Of a stretch of DNA of 6,217 nucleotides, positions 1 to 5,263 are shown piece after piece. The number at the start of each line of letters is the position of its first letter. Positions within the stretch are counted from its first letter, which is position 1. Origin of the DNA: Phycisphaerales bacterium (lineage in GTDB: Bacteria > Planctomycetota > Phycisphaerae > Tepidisphaerales > Tepidisphaeraceae); assembly GCA_028288905.1 (NCBI GenBank), contig JAQGHJ010000282.1, positions 1-6,217 on the forward strand. The letters run 5' to 3'. A program made the translations under genes and the position numbers. The notes under the pieces are model-generated. The model ran no database searches and was not told where the DNA came from. It was given only the letters and a program-made list of their open reading frames with translations.

Positions 1-1746
1 CGGGTCCGGGTCGGCCGCCGCCCCCCGCTCCCGCAACCACCGCGGGATCGGCACCCGCCGGGGCTCGGCGTCCCGGGCCGCGCGGGCGGACGACCCGTCC
101 TTCTCCGGCGGCTCGGTCGGGTCGAGCACGAACATCGCGTGCCGCCGCGGGTCCAACGGGCTGAACTTCTCCGGCTCGACGCAGTACCGGCGGCTCAGGA
201 ACGACAGCACCCGCCCGAACTTCGCCGGGACGGCCACCCACGTCGTCGACAGGTCCGCGACCGCCCCGCTCGGCGGGGTGTGCTGCTCCACGAGCCGGGC
301 CGCCTCGTACACGGACGCGTACCGCCCCTCCTTGTACGACCCCAGGAACGGCACCTGTCGCTGCTCGTAGACGAACGCGGCGGTCGACGCCACGTTCGCC
401 GCCCCGCCGAGCCCGAACAGCAGCAGGAACACCGCCCCCGCCGCCCGCCGGCTGCCGGTGGCCCGCAGCGCCCACCCCTCGGCCTCGCGGGTGAGCGCCC
501 ACCACCCGAAGACGAGGACCGGGACCGTCCCCAGGAAGTACCGCGGCAGCGGCTTGGGCACCTGCGTCACCATCAGCACCGTCGCCAGCACCCACATGCC
601 CCACAGCGGGCGGACGCGCACGAGCCACACGCCGGCCGCCATCACCGCGATCGCCAAGACGGTGTTCAGCCCGGGCAGCACAGGCGTGCCGAACGACGCC
701 CGGGCCAGCCCGACCTCGAGGGTGGCCGGGAGGTTCTTGAACGCGGTCCGGGCCATGTCGGCAAGCTTCGCCCCGCCGAGGTGGAACAGTTGGTCCTCCT
801 CGACGTAGTTCGTGCTGACCGGGGCGGTCGGGTCCCGCGGGCGGTGCCGGGGGTCCTTGAGGTAGAACAGGGCGACGGCCAACACGACGAGCGCGGCGAC
901 GGCCAAATGAGCGGCAGCGGTCCGCCCGCGACGGCGCCCGCCGCCGCCGCCGATGACCGACCAGAGCAGCGCTAAGCCGGCAGCCGGGATGAGGGCTAGC
1001 ATGTTGGGCCGGGTCGCGACGGCCGCCGCCAGCCCGCCGACGAGCAGCACCCAGTCGTACCCCGCGGGCCCGGTGGTCGGCCGACCGGCGGTGCCGACAA
1101 CCGCCCCGTCGTGTGAGACGGAAGATCCTCCACCCGCATCGGCCGCCCGTGCCCGGCGGTAGAACACCGCCTCGTACCCCACGAGGAACGCCAGCACCCC
1201 GACGAGGAACGGCAGGTCGCTCAGCAGTTCGAACGCGTACCGGTAGAACGTCCCGCTGATCGCGACGCCGAACGTCAGCAGCACCGCCGCCGGCCGGCCC
1301 GAGTGCAGCAGGAACAGCCGGTACGCCAGCCCCAGCGCCGCCAGCCCCAACAGCCACATCAGGACCAGGTGCGGCACGACCGACCCCGGGCCGAACGCCT
1401 GAAACACGCCCGCGAACATCGCCGGCACGCCCGGGTACACGAGCAGGTGGTGCTTGCCGTGGTAGGTGTACCCGAGCCCCTCGGCCACGTTCCGGCCGAT
1501 CGCCAGGTACAGCGCGCTGTCCGGCTCCGGCCGCCACCGGGCGTTGAACCCGGCGGCGTACAGCACGAGCACCCCGGCGAACACCCACCGCCGGTACCGA
1601 TCGGCCAGCCCCAGCACGCGGTCCGAGAGCCGGGCGTAGGCCGGTGCCGGCGGGTGGTCGACGAGTCGACCCGGGCCGACCGCCGACGCGGGGTCGTCCG
1701 GCGGGTTCGGCGCGGGGGCGGGATCGGCGACGTGGGTGACCGGCAT
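1..1746 (-). CDS. GT39/ArnT-like membrane glycosyltransferase (GT-C fold), C-terminus cut by window edge
   Basis: Probable polyprenyl-phosphate-sugar-dependent glycosyltransferase of the plasma membrane, moving a sugar onto lipid or protein on the outer face. The frame is open for 582 codons from ATG 1746 to the left edge with no stop, so the end is missing. About 12 hydrophobic segments can be seen between residues 53 and 458, followed by a soluble C-terminal region (about 460-582). The first outer loop has EPDSALYLA (residues 74-82); its Asp76 fits the catalytic/metal Asp of GT39 and ArnT/PMT proteins. Also family-like are FELLSDLPF (172-180), TRPNMLALIP (245-254) and PRYFLGTVP (401-409). 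The N-terminal 50 residues are Pro/Ala-rich and poorly defined. The start is the first ATG after a candidate promoter; there is no Shine-Dalgarno sequence. It lies 126 bp after the phosphatase gene. A Gly/Ser-rich linker (about 203-222) has unusual codons. The sugar and acceptor are unknown. The GT-C assignment is fairly sure; the exact family is less so. Confidence 0.8.
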   Translation of the reverse strand, partial: MPVTHVADPAPAPNPPDDPASAVGPGRLVDHPPAPAYARLSDRVLGLADRYRRWVFAGVLVLYAAGFNARWRPEPDSALYLAIGRNVAEGLGYTYHGKHHLLVYPGVPAMFAGVFQAFGPGSVVPHLVLMWLLGLAALGLAYRLFLLHSGRPAAVLLTFGVAISGTFYRYAFELLSDLPFLVGVLAFLVGYEAVFYRRARAADAGGGSSVSHDGAVVGTAGRPTTGPAGYDWVLLVGGLAAAVATRPNMLALIPAAGLALLWSVIGGGGGRRRGRTAAAHLAVAALVVLAVALFYLKDPRHRPRDPTAPVSTNYVEEDQLFHLGGAKLADMARTAFKNLPATLEVGLARASFGTPVLPGLNTVLAIAVMAAGVWLVRVRPLWGMWVLATVLMVTQVPKPLPRYFLGTVPVLVFGWWALTREAEGWALRATGSRRAAGAVFLLLFGLGGAANVASTAAFVYEQRQVPFLGSYKEGRYASVYEAARLVEQHTPPSGAVADLSTTWVAVPAKFGRVLSFLSRRYCVEPEKFSPLDPRRHAMFVLDPTEPPEKDGSSARAARDAEPRRVPIPRWLRERGAAADPDP

Positions 1747-1766
1747 ACGGGGGAGACGACGCCGCG

Positions 1767-1827
1767 GGACCCCGGACGTCGGCCAAAGGGCGGCGAGTAT
1801 ACGGGACGGTCGAACCGGGGCGAAAGC
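1767..1827 (-). promoter_or_regulatory. Candidate sigma70-type promoter for the GT39-like gene
   Basis: On the minus strand a TATACT hexamer (1801-1796) differs from the -10 consensus TATAAT at one position, in a spacer that is otherwise GC-rich. Seventeen bases upstream lies TTCGCC (1824-1819), a weak -35 match (3 of 6). Transcription would begin near 1789, giving a leader of about 43 bases before ATG 1746. It is the only AT-rich hexamer of this kind in the 126 bp gap, and would let this gene be expressed apart from the kinase-phosphatase pair. The call rests on sequence similarity alone. Confidence 0.35.
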
Positions 1828-1872
1828 TCGGGGGAAACCGTAGCCTGCCCCGCCATATCCGCCCGGGCCGGG

Positions 1873-2883
1873 TCACCCCACGCCCTTGCCCCGGAGGAAC
1901 CCCGTCAGCAGCGGCTCGACCCTCGCCCGCAGGGCGTCGTTGGCGAAGAGGGCCCACGACAGCCCCGTCGTCGTGTCCAGCGGCCCGTCGAGCGGGCGGC
2001 CGAGCCCGTCCGTCACGACCACGCCCGCCTCCTCGGCCACCAGCAGCGTCGCGCAGTCGTACGGGTGGCAGCAGAGCCCCTCGGGCTGATTCTGGACGCG
2101 GTAGAAGAGCGGCCGCAGGTCGGCGTTGAACCGGTCGTGCCCGACGATCGCCTCGTAGAACTGCCCGCCGGTGGAGATGTACTGGTCGGCGAACACGAGC
2201 GCCTTCGACACGTCGGCCGGCCCGAGCAGCCCGGCCGCCACGTGCTCCATCGCCTCGGCCGCCAGCACCTTCGTCCCGGGGAAGAAGTCGACCACCATGC
2301 CGAACCCGTGCCGCAGGTCGTCCGCCCGGCTCGGCCGCAGCGGCAGCGGCTCGGCCGCCCCCGTCCGCAGGTCCACCCGCTCGCCGTGCGCCCCGCCGCC
2401 CTTGATCGCCCACAGCACGTCCGCCTGCCCCATCTTGCTCGTGGGCAGTTCGGTCATCACCGCGACCTCGATGTCGCGGAGCCGCGTGTTCGCGCCCTTG
2501 TTCGGGGCGACGCCGGCGAGCGCCCAGGCCGGCCGCTTGTCGTACATGATGCCGCGGGTACCGTCGATCGGGTCCACGATCACCCGGATCGTGGCGTCCT
2601 CCGCCCGGCTCCCGAATGGGAAGGCCAGGCTCTCGACCTCCTTCCCGTCCGGCCCCTCCAGCCCCTCGGCGATCAGGACGAGCGGCGTCTCCTTCGCCCA
2701 GTCCTGGCAGAACGCCACTAGGGCCGGCTCGACGACCGCGTCGATCGCGTAGATCGTGTCGGCCGAGCTGTCCCGGCTGACCGCGTGCAGGTCGGCCGTC
2801 GCCCGGGCGTCAATCAGCAGCGACCGAACGGTGGCCTGGAACGACTTGAGGCGGGCGACGATGGATTCGGGATTGGAAAGCAT
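1873..2883 (-). CDS. Inositol monophosphatase family protein (atypical)
   Basis: Mg-dependent, probably Li-sensitive phosphomonoesterase of the IMPase/FIG superfamily, cytoplasmic, 336 residues against about 260-280 for typical IMPases. Metal-site motifs are present: IAEG (residues 71-74) with Glu73 in place of the usual GEE, VDPIDGTRG (103-111) with Asp104 and Asp107, and PYDCATLLVAEEAG (274-287) with Asp276 at the position of the WDxAAG Asp. Differences from the classic family are Tyr for Trp in that last motif, RG after DGT instead of the common TxN, and a distinctive segment GGQFYEAIVGHDRF (239-252) where IMPases usually carry a GSAA...G..D stretch. There is no signal peptide. The start is ATG 2883, 10 bp after the kinase stop, without a clear ribosome binding site, which suggests co-transcription and perhaps coupled translation. 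The substrate cannot be read from the sequence; a sugar phosphate is a guess from the neighbouring kinase. Inositol phosphate, PAP or fructose-1,6-bisphosphate are alternatives. Confidence 0.88.
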   Translation of the reverse strand: MLSNPESIVARLKSFQATVRSLLIDARATADLHAVSRDSSADTIYAIDAVVEPALVAFCQDWAKETPLVLIAEGLEGPDGKEVESLAFPFGSRAEDATIRVIVDPIDGTRGIMYDKRPAWALAGVAPNKGANTRLRDIEVAVMTELPTSKMGQADVLWAIKGGGAHGERVDLRTGAAEPLPLRPSRADDLRHGFGMVVDFFPGTKVLAAEAMEHVAAGLLGPADVSKALVFADQYISTGGQFYEAIVGHDRFNADLRPLFYRVQNQPEGLCCHPYDCATLLVAEEAGVVVTDGLGRPLDGPLDTTTGLSWALFANDALRARVEPLLTGFLRGKGVG

Positions 2884-2893
2884 ACCGGACCGC

Positions 2894-4396
2894 TCAAAGG
2901 ACCGCCGACCCCGTCCACCACGCCCCGTCGCTCGACCCGGCCAGCAGCGTCGGCACCCGCCCCGTCTCCTTCTCGTACGCCGCCATCGCGTCGGCCAGCG
3001 CGCGGTCGACGACGTCGCCGGTCTCGCACAGCACGGCCACGGTCCCGCCGCCCCCGCCGCCGGTGATCTTCGCGCCGTAGATCCCCTGCTTCTCCCGGTC
3101 CCGCAGCAGGGACACGAGCAAGTCGCACTCGGCCGAGCCGAGCATCGCGTCCATGCCGTACGACTGGTGGCTGGCGTACATCAGGTGGCCGGCCTTATCC
3201 AGGGCCAGGCCGCGGTCGCGGCTGCCGACGGCGGCCGGGCCCATGGCGTTCGCCTCGCCCAGCAACTTGGCGAAGTTCGTCACCCGCCGCGCCTCCAGCA
3301 CGTGGTGGTCGGCGGCGTGCCGCACCTCGTACACCGTGTCGGGCTCGATCCGGGTGGCCGGGTCGATCGTCGGGCCGTACTTCAGCAGGAACTCGCCGCC
3401 CTTGGCCTGTTCCGGCAGCCGGGGGCGGAAGATCCGCTTGTAGTCGTCGGGGTCGAGGTTGGCGAGGTACCCGTTCGTCGGGTCGGCGACCAGCTCGCGG
3501 CCGGCCATCGCGCCCATCTGCCGCATCGTGTGCAGGATGACCCGGTGGGCCATGAACGCGGCGCAACGGGTCCGGCCGTACTGCCCGCCGGCCACCGCGT
3601 GCCGCACCCGCGAGTCGATTCCTACGAACCGCATGCCCGGCGGGACGGCCAGCGGTTCCTGCAGCCGGTGCGGCTGGCAGACCATCCGCATCAGTGCCCC
3701 CGCCCGGCCGTACACGCTGGCGGCCTGGTCCATGATGCCGCACGGGGCCCCGACCACGTCGTTCTCGGCCCGCTGGCACAAAGCCGCGAGCCGCATCGGC
3801 GTGACCGCCCGGGGGTCAGCCGGCGGCGGGCCATCGTTCGCGGGCTCGCCCGCCCGGGGCAGGCCGAAGTGGTCGACCAGGGCGGACATCGTCGCCACCT
3901 CGACCGCGGCCGACGAGCTGACGCCGGCCCCGATTGGGACCGTGCTGCGGACCGCGATGTTCAGCCCCGCCACGTCCGCCGACGCCAGGTCGACCAGCCC
4001 GGCCGCGTGCAGGGCGTGCAGGCACCCGGCGACGTACCCGGCCCACTGCCGCCCGGGCTCGGCGAACTCCCGCCGCAGCGCCGACGGGTCCGCGGCGGCG
4101 AGCGCGTCCAGCGGCACCCGCAGCGTGAACGGCCGGTGCTCGTCCAGCAGGTCGAACGAGAACACCTGCACCTGTCGGTCCGCCCGCGGCCCGACGGCGA
4201 CGGCCGCCGCCCGGTCCAGCGGCAACTCGCACACGAGCGACCCGGTGTAGTCCGCGATGCCGCCCATCACGTCGAGCCGCCCGGGGGCCCGGGCGACCCG
4301 CACCGGCGTCGTCTGGCCGAACTCGGCCGACAGCTCCGCCCGGACGCGGCTCAGCAGCGCGGGGACGGGGTCAAGGGTGAGGAGGGGGTGGGGCAC
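2894..4396 (-). CDS. GHMP sugar kinase, plant L-arabinokinase-like (galactokinase superfamily)
   Basis: ATP-dependent kinase that probably phosphorylates C1 of a free monosaccharide, feeding a sugar-1-phosphate to nucleotide-sugar synthesis or catabolism in the cytoplasm. Domains in order: substrate-binding motif ARAPGRLDVMGGIADYTG (residues 35-52), in which galactokinase's NxIGEHxDY is replaced by DVMGGIADY; ATP loop PIGAGVSSSAAVEVA (154-168); GAPCGIMDQ (216-224) with the presumed catalytic Asp223; and C-terminal glycine loop KITGGGGGGTV (443-453). DVMGGIADY, VGAPCGIMDQ, MVCQP (238-242), GIDSRVRHAV (259-268), the LANLDPDDY block (311-319) and YGAKITGGG (440-448) match, from memory, the kinase half of Arabidopsis arabinokinase ARA1 better than bacterial GalK. 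The glycosyltransferase-like N-terminal half of ARA1 is absent. At 500 residues it is longer than GalK (about 380-390), partly through a Pro-rich insert (183-199) and the 300-400 region. The start is GTG 4396; no in-frame ATG is nearby and the first motif begins at residue 35. L-arabinose versus galactose specificity is not decided. Confidence 0.9.
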   Translation of the reverse strand: MPHPLLTLDPVPALLSRVRAELSAEFGQTTPVRVARAPGRLDVMGGIADYTGSLVCELPLDRAAAVAVGPRADRQVQVFSFDLLDEHRPFTLRVPLDALAAADPSALRREFAEPGRQWAGYVAGCLHALHAAGLVDLASADVAGLNIAVRSTVPIGAGVSSSAAVEVATMSALVDHFGLPRAGEPANDGPPPADPRAVTPMRLAALCQRAENDVVGAPCGIMDQAASVYGRAGALMRMVCQPHRLQEPLAVPPGMRFVGIDSRVRHAVAGGQYGRTRCAAFMAHRVILHTMRQMGAMAGRELVADPTNGYLANLDPDDYKRIFRPRLPEQAKGGEFLLKYGPTIDPATRIEPDTVYEVRHAADHHVLEARRVTNFAKLLGEANAMGPAAVGSRDRGLALDKAGHLMYASHQSYGMDAMLGSAECDLLVSLLRDREKQGIYGAKITGGGGGGTVAVLCETGDVVDRALADAMAAYEKETGRVPTLLAGSSDGAWWTGSAVL

Positions 4397-4409
4397 GCGA
4401 ATGGACTGG

Positions 4410-4487
4410 TTAGCCCTGCCCGGAAGGGCGGGGTTCGGGCGCGGAACTTCGGTCGGGGCGCGACCCCGTCCTTCCGGGCGGGGCTAC
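4410..4487. repeat. REPIN/BIME-like pair of inverted REP hairpins
   Basis: Two 23-base arms, 4411-4433 and 4464-4486, are reverse complements with two mismatches, separated by 30 bases. Each arm is itself a small hairpin with a GGAA (GNRA-type) loop: CCCTGCCC-GGAA-GGGCGGGG on the plus strand (8 pairs, one G-T wobble) and CCCCGCCC-GGAA-GGACGGGG on the minus strand (one C/A mismatch). The right arm is preceded on the minus strand by GTAG, the tetranucleotide found at the 5' end of REP elements mobilised by RAYT transposases. The left arm has TTAG at the same place. The element fills most of the spacer between the lipoprotein stop and the kinase start. As RNA it would form a long stem that might attenuate transcription, though no U-tract follows. 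REP identity depends on genome copy number, which cannot be seen here. Confidence 0.65.
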
Positions 4488-4528
4488 GGGCGCGCGCTCC
4501 CCCCGCGGCAACCCTGCGCGGTCGTGCG

Positions 4529-5131
4529 TCAGGACCGCCGCCCCTTCGCCCGGCCGACGCCGCGGTCCTCGACCGCCTTGTTCGGCGGGGGCTCGAGGAT
4601 CAGCTTGTCGTACAGCCGCCCGCCGCCGGGCCGGTCGGCCCCGCCGGCGGTCTCGAAGCTGGCGGTCAGCACGTACTCCTGGCCCTCGCCGATCTTGTCC
4701 CCGGCGAGTTGGAACGTGTACGCCCGCAGGGCCGGGCTCCAGTGCCCGTCCTGGTCCTCCCGGGTGAGCAGCGGCCCCCGCCACGGGCCGGCCGTGCGGT
4801 TCCCGAGCACGTTCGGGTCGTACTTCCGGTAGTAGTACAGCTCGAACACGACCGTCCCGTTCCCCCGCGTCGGCTCGCCGAACGAGTCGAGCAGCTCGAC
4901 GACGGCCTCGACCCCGTCCGCCTTCTTGTCCCCGGACCAGTCCTTCACCCGGGTGAACGTCGGGTGGATCCGAAGCGTCGTCGGGCCGAACTCCTCCGGC
5001 CGGGAGATCCGCCCGCCGCCGCCGCACCCGGCCAGCAGGGCTGACAGCAGGACGAGCCCTGGGAGAAACCGAAGGGGCGACGACCGAGCGGGCGGCTTGG
5101 GCGTGCGGAGCCGGTGGGGCATGCCGCGCAT
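4529..5131 (-). CDS. Planctomycete-type lipoprotein of unknown function
   Basis: A small exported lipoprotein, about 200 residues from ATG 5131. The N-terminus has a basic n-region (RLRTPKPPARSSPLR), a hydrophobic core FLPGLVLLSALLAGC and a lipobox LLAGC with Cys36, followed by a run of glycines, as expected for signal peptidase II cleavage and lipid anchoring. The mature part, about 165 residues, has no membrane segment and alternates polar and hydrophobic residues in a way that suggests beta strands, e.g. GVEAVVELLDSFGEP, GTVVFELYYYRKYDP, ALRAYTFQLAG and YVLTASFETAGG. I do not recognise a named domain and see no catalytic motif. The C-terminus is basic (RGVGRAKGRRS). Possible starts are TTG 5158, ATG 5131 and ATG 5122. 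I chose 5131 as the longest ATG form; 5122 would fit a leaderless transcript. No ribosome binding site is visible. It is flanked by repeat-bearing spacers on both sides, so it is probably its own transcription unit. Confidence 0.75.
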   Translation of the reverse strand: MRGMPHRLRTPKPPARSSPLRFLPGLVLLSALLAGCGGGGRISRPEEFGPTTLRIHPTFTRVKDWSGDKKADGVEAVVELLDSFGEPTRGNGTVVFELYYYRKYDPNVLGNRTAGPWRGPLLTREDQDGHWSPALRAYTFQLAGDKIGEGQEYVLTASFETAGGADRPGGGRLYDKLILEPPPNKAVEDRGVGRAKGRRS

Positions 5132-5158
5132 GGTGGGGGAGGCGGGCGGGGGTGTCAA
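5130..5158 (-). promoter_or_regulatory. Candidate promoter for the lipoprotein gene
   Basis: A perfect -35 hexamer TTGACA lies on the minus strand at 5158-5153. After exactly 17 bases comes CACCAT (5135-5130), which keeps A2, A5 and T6 of TATAAT. Transcription would start around 5123-5122, on or next to the ATG at 5122, implying a leaderless or nearly leaderless message. The -35 is strong and the -10 weak, so this is tentative. The site also covers the alternative TTG start at 5158, which argues against that start. Confidence 0.35.
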
Positions 5159-5161
5159 ACG

Positions 5162-5263
5162 GGGAAACGCGAGACGGAAACGCTGAACGGGAAACGATGA
5201 ACGCCCGCTACCCCAAGCTCGCTCGGTGCTCTTCGTTCACGGTTCCCAGTTCAGCGTTTCCCC
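5162..5263. repeat. Cluster of GGGAAACGNTGAAC-like units forming an imperfect inverted repeat; possible fabF terminator
   Basis: Three head-to-tail units of 13-14 bp lie on the plus strand, with the GAAACG core at 5164, 5177 and 5191. Two matching units lie on the minus strand (5263-5249 and 5247-5235). As a result 5176-5202 and 5235-5261 pair, with a perfect 13 bp block (5176-5188 with 5249-5261) and an imperfect inner block, around a 32-base loop. The right arm includes the last codons and the stop of fabF, so the hairpin forms in the 3' end of its mRNA. It may end transcription or protect the 3' end, but no U-run follows the stem, so a classic intrinsic terminator is not shown. Confidence 0.6.

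Noticed and set aside
139..975. Plus-strand open frame of 278 codons, and a second overlapping one at 458-808.
   Set aside because: Both are antisense to the GT39-like gene, whose minus-strand translation shows clear membrane segments and family motifs.
1359..1856. Minus-strand open frame of 165 codons beginning in the spacer after the phosphatase.
   Set aside because: It is out of frame with the GT39-like gene over most of its length and its product is Arg/Thr/Ser-rich; the other frame carries the EPDSALY motif.
1303..2721. A 472-codon plus-strand open frame.
   Set aside because: It lies antisense to the GT39-like and phosphatase genes and gives an Arg/Gln/His/Pro-rich product with no recognisable domain.
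3195..4232. Minus-strand frames inside the kinase gene (3195-3779 and 3816-4232).
   Set aside because: They are alternative frames of the GHMP kinase with Gly/Arg/Ala-rich products and no motifs; the kinase frame is unbroken across the whole stretch.
4411..4486. Classic rho-independent terminator after the lipoprotein gene.
   Set aside because: The stem is strong, but no run of T follows it on the minus strand, and the arm structure fits a REP doublet better.
2756..5044. A 762-codon open frame on the plus strand.
   Set aside because: It runs antisense through the phosphatase, kinase and lipoprotein genes and the spacers between them. Its product is Arg/Pro/Gly-rich low-complexity sequence with no motif. 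Such frames arise opposite very GC-rich genes because stop codons are rare.
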